The notes below the pieces were generated by a model, which saw only the letters and a list, made by a program, of their open reading frames with translations, was not told the DNA's origin and searched no databases. The position numbers and the translations under genes are program-made. Of a DNA stretch of 64,000 bases, positions 52,222 through 61,292 are shown piece after piece. Position 1 is the first letter of the stretch; each line of letters begins with the position of its first letter. Origin of the DNA: a bacterium (GTDB taxonomy: Bacteria > Planctomycetota > Phycisphaerae > Phycisphaerales > SM1A02); the NCBI GenBank assembly GCA_029977865.1, contig JAPOKA010000002.1, forward strand, positions 41,638 to 105,637, read 5' to 3'.

Positions 52222-54851
52222 AGCGCGAAGGCCCGCTTGCGGAATCGCTGCCGCACCCACTCGGCGAAGGTGTTCACCAGAAAGGTGAGCATGAACAGGC
52301 TCAGCCCCGCGAGGAAGAGCATGCGGTACTCGGTCGAGTGCGGCACCGCCTCGGGCAACTCGACCGCGATGTTGGCGGAGAGGGTGCGGAAGCCGTTGAA
52401 GATGTTCCACTCGAGGATCGGCGTGTTGCCGGCGGCCATCAGCACGATCATGGTCTCGCCCACCGCGCGGCCGAGACCGACCATCACCGCGGAGAAGATG
52501 CCGCTCATCGCGGTCGGCACGATGATCCTGACCGCGGTCTGCCACGGCGTCGCGCCGAGGCCGAGCGAGGCGCTGCGGAGGTGCTCGGGCACGCTCGAGA
52601 GCGCGTCTTCGGCGATGGTGTAGATGATCGGGATGATGGCGAAGCCCATCAGGAATCCCACGATCAGCGCATTCCGCTGCACGTAGGTGTCGACCACCCC
52701 TCCTCGCGGATCGAACCCCAGCGCCGAGAGCGCGGCCGCGAGGCCTGCGGCCACTCCGAGGCTGAGGGCGGAGCCTGCAAGGAACTTGGCCAGTTGCGCC
52801 GCGGCCGCCTGCGGGCGATCCATGCGCGAGATGGCGGTTCGCATGCGGCCCGAACTCGCCCTCGCCACAAGCCACCAGGAGCCCACCGTCGAGAACGGCA
52901 GCAGCAGCAGCAGCCAGCCGCCAAATGGGCTCGCGAAGGGCGAGGGTTCGCCATCAGGCTTCCACGCCAGCCATCCCATGATGTCGCCACCGAAGCACCA
53001 ACGCTCGATCGCGGGGCCGCCCGCGAAGGCGGCGGCGAGCCCCGCCGCGGCGGCGAGCAGACCCAATGGCACCCGCCAGCCCGCGAGACGCGTGGCGCGG
53101 GCCGTCGGAAGGAACTGCCATGCGTGCGCGGCGACAAGCACCGCAAACGGAATGACGAAGAACGAAGCCAGCAACGCGGGAACCACCCGCTCCACCAGCG
53201 GCGCAAACACCAGCGCGGCCAGGAAGCCCAGCACCACGCTCGGCAGGCTCGCCATCACCTCGATGGCGGGCTTCACCCGCGCCCGAGTGCGGGGGTGGAG
53301 GTATTCGCTCGTGTAGATCGCCGCGAGGATCGCGAGCGGCGTGCCGAAGAGCATCGCGTAGAGCGTGGCCTTGATCGATCCGAACAGAAGCGGCACCAGG
53401 CCGAACTTGGGCTCGAACTCGTCGGTCCCGGAGGAACTCTGCCAGACATGCTCGGGCCGTTCGTATCCCTCGTACCAGACCTTCCCGAAGATCGAGCCCA
53501 CCGTGGTCTGGGGATGGGGAACGTCGACCTGCCAGAGGGCGCAACCGTCGGCCGACGCGGTGAGCAGCCCATCGTCCTTGGGGCTGATCGAAAGCGCCGT
53601 GATCGCCTGATGCCAGCCATCCTGCGGTGGACAGGTGGCGAGCAGTCGATCGTTGGTAACCGAGTAGAGCCGGGCCGAGCCGTCGGCGAATCCCGCCGCA
53701 GCCATCCGCGTCCGATTCGAGGCCGCCAGCGAGCGCACCGCCACGCCAGCCGCGCCCTCGAGCCGATGCGCCCGCACCAGACGGGTGCCATCGACCAGCG
53801 CCGCCAACTCCGACTGCTCGCTCGGGCGAACGCGGAACCACGCATCGACCGCGCCGTCGGCGTCCCCGACAAGCAGCGTCGTCTTGCCGATCATGAAGGA
53901 GACCGCGGTGATCGTTCCGCCACCCTCGGGCAGCAGATCAAGCCGCTCGGCGAGCGCCGGCTCGGAACGGTCGCGGGTGTCGATGCGAAGGGCTCGCCCA
54001 TCGGCCCACACCAGCAGCGCGGAGTCGGCGCGGCCCTCGAGCAGGCAGTGAACCGGAAGCGATCCCCCACCGATCGTCGGCGGCAGTTCGATCGATCCGC
54101 CCGAAACCCGCAGGGTCTCGCGACGGGTCATCATGTTTCGAATCACCGTGACCGACTTGACGTGCAAGGTTCGCTCGTCGTCCACCGCGACCAGCACCGG
54201 GCCAGTGGTGAGCATCGAGAGGTCGACCAGCCGGACCGGCTTCTCGGAGATCTTCGCCGGCTCGGAGAGGGCGGCTGCGAAACGCTGGATCCGGAACGAG
54301 CCCGAGGCGGTCCGCTGCACCACCCCGCCGTCGCCGCGGCGCGACGCGCCGACTTCGAGGGTGCGGAACTCCGGCTCGATCTCGGAGGGCTCCACGAATT
54401 CGGCGGTGAAGCCGAGGGTGCCGTGCCGCACGGTGCCATCGGCGAACGCAAAGATCGCCAAGTCGCCTCCCGGCACGAACGACCACGCCGTCGGCGGCTC
54501 GTCGAAGAGGCGCCGACGGTCGATGGGGTCGCCGGTCTCGCTGTCGAAGACCACCACCTCGCCGTCGCCGAAGCAGGCGAAGCCGATGGTGCGGTGCTCA
54601 TCGAGCGCCACGTGGACCGGTGCCGCCGCGTCCTCGGCAAGCTGCGGCGCAAGGCTCCGTGCCGCCGAGACCTTGCCGGGGAGGAACAGCGGCGCGGCGA
54701 TCGCCACCAGGAAGACGCACATTCCCGCGACCGCCACGATGGTGGCGAGCCCGGCGGTGGTGATCAGCACCCGGGCCGCGGCATCCGCGACCTTCACCCG
54801 CGCGGAAGTGGTGCGTCGCCGCACCCATCCGGTGAAGGTCTGATCGGCCAC
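52218..54851 (-). CDS. pstC: Phosphate ABC transporter permease PstC with beta-propeller-like insertion
   Basis: 877 residues against about 300 for typical PstC. One membrane helix near the N-terminus (about 29-56) is followed by about 430 extracytoplasmic residues. These show WD40-like repeats: DGEVVVFDSETGDPIDRRRL, DGTVRHGTLGF, DGAVDAWFRV, DGSARLYSVTNDRLLATCPP and ALSISPKDDGLLTASADG. The permease core begins near 488 (FGSIKATLYAMLFGTPLAIL) and carries an extra membrane stretch. The EAA loop is LGATPWQTAVRIIVPTAMSG and GRAVGETMIVLM closes the core. 76 nt separate it from pstS; the arms CGCTCGC/GCGAGCG there may form a hairpin. Confidence 0.92.
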   Translation of the reverse strand: MADQTFTGWVRRRTTSARVKVADAAARVLITTAGLATIVAVAGMCVFLVAIAAPLFLPGKVSAARSLAPQLAEDAAAPVHVALDEHRTIGFACFGDGEVVVFDSETGDPIDRRRLFDEPPTAWSFVPGGDLAIFAFADGTVRHGTLGFTAEFVEPSEIEPEFRTLEVGASRRGDGGVVQRTASGSFRIQRFAAALSEPAKISEKPVRLVDLSMLTTGPVLVAVDDERTLHVKSVTVIRNMMTRRETLRVSGGSIELPPTIGGGSLPVHCLLEGRADSALLVWADGRALRIDTRDRSEPALAERLDLLPEGGGTITAVSFMIGKTTLLVGDADGAVDAWFRVRPSEQSELAALVDGTRLVRAHRLEGAAGVAVRSLAASNRTRMAAAGFADGSARLYSVTNDRLLATCPPQDGWHQAITALSISPKDDGLLTASADGCALWQVDVPHPQTTVGSIFGKVWYEGYERPEHVWQSSSGTDEFEPKFGLVPLLFGSIKATLYAMLFGTPLAILAAIYTSEYLHPRTRARVKPAIEVMASLPSVVLGFLAALVFAPLVERVVPALLASFFVIPFAVLVAAHAWQFLPTARATRLAGWRVPLGLLAAAAGLAAAFAGGPAIERWCFGGDIMGWLAWKPDGEPSPFASPFGGWLLLLLPFSTVGSWWLVARASSGRMRTAISRMDRPQAAAAQLAKFLAGSALSLGVAAGLAAALSALGFDPRGGVVDTYVQRNALIVGFLMGFAIIPIIYTIAEDALSSVPEHLRSASLGLGATPWQTAVRIIVPTAMSGIFSAVMVGLGRAVGETMIVLMAAGNTPILEWNIFNGFRTLSANIAVELPEAVPHSTEYRMLFLAGLSLFMLTFLVNTFAEWVRQRFRKRAFAL

Positions 54852-54927
54852 GCGAACTGCCCTTTCCGAGAAGCCGCTCGCCGCACCTGCCCCACTCAGC
54901 CGATGCCGCGAGCGTCAGTCCTGCCAG

Positions 54928-55914
54928 TCACTTGGTCACGCCGACCTTGGCGAGGTTCTCCTCCGCCACCGCGAAGGTGACCGGGAAGTAGCCGTCCTTG
55001 AGCACGGCCAGTTGGCCGTCGCGGCTGAAAATGTAGCGGATGAACTCCCGGCGGAGGGGGTCGAGCCGGGCCCCCGGCTTGTGGTTGATGTACACGTACA
55101 GGAACCGTGCCAGCGGATACTCGCCGGTGTAGGCGTTCTCCGGACTCGCCGCGATCATCTCGCTTGCCGCATCGCGGGCCAACGGGACCGCCACCACGTC
55201 CGCGGTCAGGTATCCGATGCCGCTGTAGCCGATGGCGTAGGGATCGGTCGCGACGCCCTGAATCACCGCGCTCGAACCGGGCTGCTCCTTCACCGAGTCC
55301 TTGTAGTCGCCGCCGAAGAGGGCGACGTCCTTGAAGTACCCGTAGGTCCCCGAGGCCGAGTTCCGTCCGTAGAGGCTGATCGGCTTGTCGGCCCAGTCGC
55401 CGGTGAGCCCCAGATCGCCCCAGGTGCGGACATCGTCCTTCCGTCCGCCCTTGCGGTTCTTCGAGAAGATCGCATCGACCTGCTGCAAGGTGAGCCCGGT
55501 GCGGGCGATGGGATTGTCCTTGTGGACGAAGACCGCGAGCATGTCGATCGAGGTCTCGAGCGCCGTGGGCTTGTAGCCGAATCGCTTTTCGAAGTCGTCC
55601 TCTTCCTTCGACTTCATGGGCCGGCTCATCGGCGCGAACTGCGCGGTGCCAGCGATCAGCGCCACCGGCCCGGTCGAAGAGCCCTTGCCCTCGACTTCGA
55701 CGAGGACGTTGGGGTAGAAGACCCGGAAGCCCTCGGCCCACAAGGTCATCTCGTTGTTCATGGTGTCCGAGCCGATGCTCTTGATGTTGCCCGAGACCCC
55801 CTGCACGGGGCTGTAGGCGGGCAGCGCGGGGTCGACCTCGACCTGAGCCGAGGCGGAAGCGCCCACGACGGCGACGGTGAGGCTGGCTGCGAAGAACCGG
55901 ATTGATCGAGTCAT
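54928..55914 (-). CDS. pstS: Periplasmic phosphate-binding protein
   Basis: Substrate-binding protein of the Pst importer. 328 residues. Signal peptide TRSIRFFAASLTVAVVGASASA. Phosphate-contact regions are NIKSIGSDTMNNEMTLWAEG near the N-terminus, GKGSSTGPVAL, and YGRNSASGTYGYFKD. The sequence SGNIKSIGSDTMN is of the Pseudomonas/Vibrio PstS kind rather than the E. coli kind. AGGAGG lies about 9 nt before ATG 55914. First gene of the operon; the larger spacing to pstC would let it be made in excess. Confidence 0.95.
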   Translation of the reverse strand: MTRSIRFFAASLTVAVVGASASAQVEVDPALPAYSPVQGVSGNIKSIGSDTMNNEMTLWAEGFRVFYPNVLVEVEGKGSSTGPVALIAGTAQFAPMSRPMKSKEEDDFEKRFGYKPTALETSIDMLAVFVHKDNPIARTGLTLQQVDAIFSKNRKGGRKDDVRTWGDLGLTGDWADKPISLYGRNSASGTYGYFKDVALFGGDYKDSVKEQPGSSAVIQGVATDPYAIGYSGIGYLTADVVAVPLARDAASEMIAASPENAYTGEYPLARFLYVYINHKPGARLDPLRREFIRYIFSRDGQLAVLKDGYFPVTFAVAEENLAKVGVTK

Positions 55915-55979
55915 GCTGTTTGCTCCTCCTGAGGTGAGGCGGCACTCTCGCCCCCAACGATGAACCGCGGGGGCGTTTC

Positions 55980-55997
55980 GTGTGAAGATCGCGCGAA
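55980..55997 (-). promoter_or_regulatory. Possible Pho-box-like direct repeat before pstS
   Basis: On the minus strand TTCGCGC, 4 nt (GATC), then TTCACAC: two 7-mers agreeing at 5 positions with an 11-nt period. That is the geometry of PhoB sites. It lies 66 nt upstream of the pstS start. The sequence differs from the E. coli consensus, so weak. Confidence 0.25.
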
Positions 55998-56017
55998 TCT
56001 GGCGACCCCCTGAGCAG

Positions 56018-57100
56018 TCATTCGGGCGTGACCGTCACCTCCGAGGTGCGCTGGCCAGAACTCGTTGGCGAGGCCGCTGGCTCGGGCCGCCAGGCGATCA
56101 CCGCCAGCGAGACCCCCGCCAGCAACACCCAGAGCACCGTTGCCTGGGCAAGGGCACGCCAGCCCACCAACCGGACCACCTGCCGGGAGATGCCGAGCCC
56201 GATCATGAAGAGCGCGGCCTGAAACCCCACCCCGGAAACTTCGGCGACCGTGTCGCTCCACTGCGCCACCACCGGCATGGCCGTTCGAATCACGCTGGCA
56301 AGCAAGAAAGCCACGATGAACCACGGAAACGGCGACCGCGCCTGCGTGGAGCTTCCGCCGCGAACAAACCACGGTGCCAGCAGGGCCAGCGGAGTGATCC
56401 ACACCACCCGCGTCAACTTGACCACGGTGGCCACCTCGAACGCGGAGCCGCCGTAGCCCTTGGACGCGCCACCGACCGACGCGATGTCGTGCAAGGCCAC
56501 CCCGGCCCACTGACCGAACTGAACGTCGCTGAGCGAAAGGGCGTGGCCGATCATGGGCAGCACCCAGAGACCGAGGGCGTTGAGGCAGAAGATGGCGCCG
56601 ATCGCGACGGACATCACCGAAGCGGACGCCCCGATCGCTCCGCCCACCGCGACGATCGCAGAGCCTCCGCAGATCGCGGTGCCGCAGGTGATCAGGGTCG
56701 AGGTCTCGCGGCCAGTCCGGAAGGCCCGCCCGAGCAGGAGTCCCATCACGATCGCCCCGACGATGGTGCCGACCGCGAGCCCGAGTCCGTCGACGACCGA
56801 ATCGCGCAGCATTCCCAGATCGAGCCGCAGGCCCAGCAGGACCACGCAGATCTGGATGAGCCACTTGGAGATCGTTCGAGCCGGTCGCAGGAACTCGGCG
56901 GCGCCGACGAGGGCGATCACGATTCCCGCGACCAGCGCAGCGTCGGCGCGGCCCCACGGCCCTGCCACCGCGACCAGCGCGGCAATCACCAGCGCCCCGC
57001 GCCAGCGCGAAGTGCGCGACTGGATCGGTTTGGGCGCCTCGCCGCCCGGCTCGACGGCGTCACCCATCGACGGCTCGGCGTCTCGAGGGCATGACGGCAT
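56018..57100 (-). CDS. YeiH/UPF0324 family membrane transporter
   Basis: A 360-residue inner-membrane protein with about ten hydrophobic segments. Family signatures are LITCGTAICGGSAIVAVGGA near residue 140 and WAGVALHDIASVGGASKGYG near 200. Members (YeiH, PSE family) are putative sulfate or anion exporters; substrates are poorly proved. ATG 57100 has GGAG 5 nt upstream. The start is 15 nt from the stop of the MBL-rhodanese gene, so they are one operon. That supports a role in exporting sulfur oxyanions such as sulfite or sulfate. Confidence 0.88.
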   Translation of the reverse strand: MPSCPRDAEPSMGDAVEPGGEAPKPIQSRTSRWRGALVIAALVAVAGPWGRADAALVAGIVIALVGAAEFLRPARTISKWLIQICVVLLGLRLDLGMLRDSVVDGLGLAVGTIVGAIVMGLLLGRAFRTGRETSTLITCGTAICGGSAIVAVGGAIGASASVMSVAIGAIFCLNALGLWVLPMIGHALSLSDVQFGQWAGVALHDIASVGGASKGYGGSAFEVATVVKLTRVVWITPLALLAPWFVRGGSSTQARSPFPWFIVAFLLASVIRTAMPVVAQWSDTVAEVSGVGFQAALFMIGLGISRQVVRLVGWRALAQATVLWVLLAGVSLAVIAWRPEPAASPTSSGQRTSEVTVTPE

Positions 57101-57115
57101 CGCGCTCCGCGAGGC

Positions 57116-58546
57116 TCATGAACGGGCGGCGGCGCCCGCTCCCGGTCCCTTCTGCCACGCCGAGAATCCGCCGCCGACGTTGACGGTGCTTCGGCCTCGT
57201 CGCTTGAGCGCCGCCGCGGCCATGGTCGAACGAGCGCCGCTCAGGCAGTGGATGTGCAGCGGCTCGCCGGCGGGCACCTCGTCGAGCCGGTCGAGCAGTC
57301 GCGTGTGCGCCACGTTCACCGCACCGTCGATGGCGCCGGCGCGAGCCTCTGAGGCGCGGCGCACGTCGAGCAAGGGAAGCGCGGGCTCCGATTCGAGCCG
57401 CTGCGCCAACTCGTCGACGTGGATCTCCGGGATCGACTCGTGCCCGCCACCGGACTCGAAGTGCTGCGTCAAGGTCGCGGGATCGGTCCAGGCCTCGATG
57501 CGGTCGAGCCCGATCCTGACCAGCGCCCGCACCTGCCGATCGAGTTGGGCCTCCTCGCAGATCAGGACGATGGGATCGGTCGGTTCGACATAGCTTCCGA
57601 TCGCCATCAGAAAAGCGGGGCCGAGCGGCGCCCAGAGGCTGCCGGGAAGGTGCCGGCGAATGAACTCCGGCTGCCGACGACAGTCGACGGGAACGTTGCG
57701 GCCGTCGATCGCCGACGCAATGTCACCGGCGGCAAGCCGCCGCGGCTGCGGCACCTTGCCAAGCAACGGAACTCCGTCGCGGTTCCAGGCCTTCATGCGG
57801 GCAAAGTAGGTGGGAGGCTCGGGCTGGCCCTCGAGGATGGTCCGCACGAAGGTCTGCTCGTCCTCGACAAGCCGCAGCATCGGATTGAAGCGGCGCTCGT
57901 AGCCCATGGTCGACTGCGGCACCGCCCCGAGGGCCTTGCCGCACGCGCTGCCGGCGCCGTGGGCGGGCCAGATCTGCAGGTGGTCGGGTTGGCTCATGAA
58001 CTTCGAGGCCGAGCGATGAAGATCGTGCGCGAAACCGTCCGCCACACCCTGCTGCCCTGCCGCGGATTCGAGCAGGTCGGGGCGACCGAGATCGCCCACG
58101 AACATGAAGTCTCCGGTCACCACACCCATTGGCTCGTCCGCGCCGCCGCCGCGGTCCTCGACGAGGTAGACCATGTGCTCGGGGGTGTGTCCGGGCGTGT
58201 GCAACGCCTTGAAGTGGATGTTTCCCACCGCGAAGGTGTCGCCGTCCTTGAGCAGCGTGTGGCGGTAGGGGCCGACCCACTTCGACTGCCACTCGGGACC
58301 ACCAAGGCCGGAGACGTAGACGTGCGCCCCGACCTGCTCCGCGAGCTCGCGGGCGCCGGAGAGAAAGTCGGCATGGATGTGGGTCTCGGCGACCGCGGTG
58401 ATGCGAAGACTGTGGCTTGCCGCAAGCGCGATGTAGCGATCGACATCCCGTTCGGGGTCGAAGACGATCGCCTCACCGGTTCGCTGGCATCCGATCAGAT
58501 AGGCGGCCTCGGCGAGGTCTTCGTCGTAGATGAGTCTCCAGAGCAC
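57116..58546 (-). CDS. MBL-fold persulfide dioxygenase-like protein fused to rhodanese domains
   Basis: 476 residues. An N-terminal metallo-beta-lactamase domain (about 1-240) has AVAETHIHADFLSGARE, HTPGHTPEHMVYL and GDFMFVGDLGRPDLL, the pattern of ETHE1-like persulfide dioxygenases, which oxidise sulfane sulfur to sulfite. A first rhodanese domain (about 260-365) reads LICEEAQ where the loop Cys would be followed by a basic P-loop, and is probably inactive. A second rhodanese domain (about 375-476) has HCLSGARSTMAA with the catalytic Cys. Such three-part proteins often sit near sulfide-responsive genes. Heads the minus-strand unit with the YeiH transporter. Confidence 0.9.
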   Translation of the reverse strand: MLWRLIYDEDLAEAAYLIGCQRTGEAIVFDPERDVDRYIALAASHSLRITAVAETHIHADFLSGARELAEQVGAHVYVSGLGGPEWQSKWVGPYRHTLLKDGDTFAVGNIHFKALHTPGHTPEHMVYLVEDRGGGADEPMGVVTGDFMFVGDLGRPDLLESAAGQQGVADGFAHDLHRSASKFMSQPDHLQIWPAHGAGSACGKALGAVPQSTMGYERRFNPMLRLVEDEQTFVRTILEGQPEPPTYFARMKAWNRDGVPLLGKVPQPRRLAAGDIASAIDGRNVPVDCRRQPEFIRRHLPGSLWAPLGPAFLMAIGSYVEPTDPIVLICEEAQLDRQVRALVRIGLDRIEAWTDPATLTQHFESGGGHESIPEIHVDELAQRLESEPALPLLDVRRASEARAGAIDGAVNVAHTRLLDRLDEVPAGEPLHIHCLSGARSTMAAAALKRRGRSTVNVGGGFSAWQKGPGAGAAARS

Positions 58547-58683
58547 GCGGTCGTTCCTCTCGTGGGTGGGCGGGTCTCGGGACCGGAGCGTACCGCTCCC
58601 GCGCCCGAGGGTCGACCGACTCGCGGGGATCCGCAGGTTGCAGGAGAATCCCCCGCTTCCCTTCCGCGAAGAAGAGCCCCGCC

Positions 58684-59415
58684 ATGCCCCATCCCGCCCT
58701 CGAACTCCTCCTGGCCCATCGCTCCATCCGACGCTTCACCGAAGCGCCCCTTCCCGACGAGGATGTTCGCAGCGCGGTGGAGGCTGGGCAGCAGGCGTCC
58801 ACGAGTTCGAACGTGCAGGCGTACTCGCTGATCCGAGTCCGCGACCGCCAGCGCCTCGAACGGCTCGTCGAACTCACCGGCGGGCAGACCAAGGTGGCCC
58901 GCTGCGGTGGGTTCTTCATCGTCTGCGGGGACACCCGTCGGCATCGCCTGCTCGCGGAGCGGGCGGGCGTTCCCTACGCCACCCGCCTCGAGGGCTTTCT
59001 GATCGCGGCGATCGATGCCACCCTGTTCGCCCAGAACCTCTGCGTTGCCTTTGAAGGGCTCGGATACGGGATCTGCTACATCGGCGGACTCCGGAACGAC
59101 CTCGCCTCGGTCCAGAAACTCATGGCCTTCCCGCGTGGCGTCTATCCCCTCTTCGGTCTCTGCGTCGGCGTGCCGGCGGAGGATCCGGACCGTCGGCCGC
59201 GACTCGAATCCGAGGCGGTGCTCTTCGAGGAGCACTATCCAGACGACGAAACGGTGCTCGCCGGAATCGCCCGCTACGACGAGCGGATGCTCGACTACTA
59301 CGCCGCCCGAGGGGTCGAAGGCTCCTGGTCGCAGCGCATCGAGTCGCAGTTCCGCGAGCCCTACCGGGCAGCGCTCGCGGAGTACTACCGCGAACAGGGG
59401 GCGGTGCTCGACTGA
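58684..59415 (+). CDS. NfsA-like oxygen-insensitive NADPH nitroreductase
   Basis: FMN-dependent two-electron reductase of the NfsA/FRP group. 243 residues, normal length. ALELLLAHRSIRRFTEAPLP at the start carries the RSxRxF FMN-phosphate site. Further motifs are AGQQASTSSNVQAYSLI, YGICYIGGLRN and PLFGLCVGVPAED. ATG 58684 begins just before the first helix. Divergent from the MBL-rhodanese gene with 137 nt between them. Substrate unknown; relatives act on nitroaromatics, flavins and quinones. Confidence 0.92.
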   Translation: MPHPALELLLAHRSIRRFTEAPLPDEDVRSAVEAGQQASTSSNVQAYSLIRVRDRQRLERLVELTGGQTKVARCGGFFIVCGDTRRHRLLAERAGVPYATRLEGFLIAAIDATLFAQNLCVAFEGLGYGICYIGGLRNDLASVQKLMAFPRGVYPLFGLCVGVPAEDPDRRPRLESEAVLFEEHYPDDETVLAGIARYDERMLDYYAARGVEGSWSQRIESQFREPYRAALAEYYREQGAVLD

Positions 59416-59705
59416 GCGGCGCCGCTTCGCAGTGGGATCTGCGTCGGGGAGGACTGGTCGAGCCGCGCGGCAATCCACGGCAGAACGTCGGCGGAGCGCC
59501 GCCTTCGTCCGCCGGGGACCCCGGAGCGTCGCCGCGCGCGGTCTCGCCGACATTGAGGCGTTTGTGGCGCGTCTCATGGTTGCCGTTGGGAGCTTCTCGT
59601 TACTAGGCTTGTTTTTCACTTCGCAACGCCTGACGATCCGCCTCGCCATCAAGGTCGATGCCGAGTCCAGTCGATTCGAGTCGATCGCCGCAGCAGGAGC
59701 CTCGC

Positions 59706-60281
59706 ATGACGACCATCGCCGCCAACAGCCCCTCCATCGAGTCAGGTCTCGAGATCGATGCGGCGACCGCCCGTCGATGGGTCGAGTCGGGCGAGGCGGT
59801 GGTGATCGACGTTCGCGAGCCCGACGAGCGTGCGGCGGAGTGGATCGACGGCAGCAGCGCCAATCCGCTTTCGCGATTCGATGCGAAGCCGCTCCTCGCC
59901 GAGAAGCGCAAGATCGTGCTGCACTGCCGCAGCGGCAAGCGCTCGCTCGATGCCCTGGGTCGCTTCACCGCGGCAGGCGGCGGCAACGCCTTCAGCCTTT
60001 CGGGAGGGATCGGTGCCTGGAAGAGCGCCGGCGGCGCGGTCAAGGTCGGCAAGGCGCCGCCCATCTCCCTGATGCGGCAGGTGCAGATCGTGGTGGGCAT
60101 CGCGGTGCTCGCGGGATCGGCGCTGGCCCACTGGGTGAACCCATGGTTCCTGCTGATGCCGGCCTTCTTCGGTGCCGGCCTGGCCTTCGCAGGTTTCAGC
60201 GGAACCTGCGGACTCGCCGCAGTGCTGAGCCTGATGCCTTGGAATCGCTACCAGGGACCGTCGGCGAGTTGCGGCGTGTGA
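59706..60281 (+). CDS. Membrane rhodanese (rhodanese plus DUF2892, YgaP-like)
   Basis: A 191-residue protein with an N-terminal rhodanese domain (about 18-110). VVIDVREPDERAAEWIDGS is followed by the active loop LHCRSGKRSLDA with Cys. The C-terminal membrane part (about 120-185) has two hairpin helices: QIVVGIAVLAGSALAHWV, then FAGFSGTCGLAAVLSLMPWN. This matches the DUF2892/YgaP layout, in which a cytoplasmic sulfurtransferase is tied to the inner membrane. Start at ATG 59706 has AGGAGC 6 nt upstream. It lies 290 nt after the nitroreductase. Confidence 0.9.
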   Translation: MTTIAANSPSIESGLEIDAATARRWVESGEAVVIDVREPDERAAEWIDGSSANPLSRFDAKPLLAEKRKIVLHCRSGKRSLDALGRFTAAGGGNAFSLSGGIGAWKSAGGAVKVGKAPPISLMRQVQIVVGIAVLAGSALAHWVNPWFLLMPAFFGAGLAFAGFSGTCGLAAVLSLMPWNRYQGPSASCGV

Positions 60282-60372
60282 GCGTGGCGGTGCCGGAGCC
60301 AGCTTTCCCGGCCTGCCGCCCCCGGTCCTGACTGCGGCTGCGAACCGACCGCACCAGTGCTGCCGGTCTCGC

Positions 60373-60960
60373 TCACGCGGTGGGCAAGGCCGCGAGAATC
60401 GCGTCGACCAGCGCCTCGGGCTCGGGCAATCGCCCGGGGCCATCGCTGCGGCAGGCGTGCCAGCCCGACGTGGGCTCGACCACGACGAAGTTGTCTTCGC
60501 GGAGCGTGCGGAGATTCCGCTGCGTCGCCGGCTGCCGCCACATGGCCTCGTTCATAGCCGGCGCGAGCACGGTGGGTTGGCGACTGCGGTCGAGCACCGA
60601 GGCGAGCAGGGTCACCGCGTCGTCGGCCATGCCGACCGCGAAGCGGGCCAGCAGGTTCATGGTGCACGGCGCCACGATCATCAACTCGAGTTCGCGGGCG
60701 AATCGGACGTGCTGCGGGTCGGCGCGATCGAGCGGCGACCACGGATCGAGATAGACCGCCCGGCCGGAGATCGATTCGAAGGTGAGCGGGGTGACGAATC
60801 GGACCGCCGAGGCGGTCATGGCCACCGTCACTTCGGCCCCGGCCTGCACCAACGTGCTCACCAGGCCCGCGACCTTGTAGGCCGCGATGCCGCCCCCGAC
60901 ACCGACCGCGATCCTCCGCCCGGAGAGTGCAGTCAGGCGAGCAGGATCCCCGTGATCCAT
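60373..60960 (-). CDS. coaC: Phosphopantothenoylcysteine decarboxylase (CoaC flavoprotein)
   Basis: FMN protein that decarboxylates phosphopantothenoylcysteine in coenzyme A synthesis. 195 residues: only the decarboxylase half of the usual bacterial CoaBC. GRRIAVGVGGGIAAYKVAGL binds FMN, APCTMNLLARFAVGMADD carries the conserved Asn, and PAMNEAMW is the PxMNxxMW substrate-recognition motif. A late GWHACRSDGPGRLPEPE loop contains the catalytic-site Cys. The CoaB synthetase is not adjacent. It starts 10 nt after rpoZ, an arrangement often seen with coaBC. Confidence 0.92.
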   Translation of the reverse strand: MDHGDPARLTALSGRRIAVGVGGGIAAYKVAGLVSTLVQAGAEVTVAMTASAVRFVTPLTFESISGRAVYLDPWSPLDRADPQHVRFARELELMIVAPCTMNLLARFAVGMADDAVTLLASVLDRSRQPTVLAPAMNEAMWRQPATQRNLRTLREDNFVVVEPTSGWHACRSDGPGRLPEPEALVDAILAALPTA

Positions 60961-60970
60961 GGACGACCGA

Positions 60971-61171
60971 TCACTGCTCGACCGATTCGAGCGAGATCTT
61001 GTCGTGCAGGATCTCGTCGATCACGACCTCGAGGTCGGTGCGGCCGCGACGCTCGACCAGGGGTCGATCGCCCGCGATCAGTTCCTCGAGCCGCCGCTGG
61101 ATGAGGGCGGTCAGCTTGAAACGTCCTCCAAACTTCCGGATGAGTTCGTCGCTGTTGAGGGGTTCGAGCAT
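60971..61171 (-). CDS. rpoZ: RNA polymerase omega subunit
   Basis: A 66-residue protein. LKLTALIQRRLEEL-like helix (read FKLTALIQRRLEELIAG) and PLVERRGRTDLEVVIDEIL fit the omega/RPB6 fold that helps assemble the polymerase around beta-prime. Short but of normal minimum length. It begins at ATG 61171. The pairing with a coa gene is a known arrangement and supports the call. Divergent from the ClC gene. Confidence 0.85.
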   Translation of the reverse strand: MLEPLNSDELIRKFGGRFKLTALIQRRLEELIAGDRPLVERRGRTDLEVVIDEILHDKISLESVEQ

Positions 61172-61292
61172 GGTTGGATCCGTCTCGGCGAGCCGCGGGA
61201 CCCACCCGCGGGCGAATCGGGCATGATACTGCCGATCCGGCCGATGGAGAAGCGGCAGTCCGCCCCATCCGAATCGCCCCAGCTTCGCCCGC

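Noticed and set aside
52338..54980. An 880-codon plus-strand frame opposite pstC
   Set aside because: Arg/His/Gly-rich antisense shadow; the minus strand has the permease core and membrane helices.
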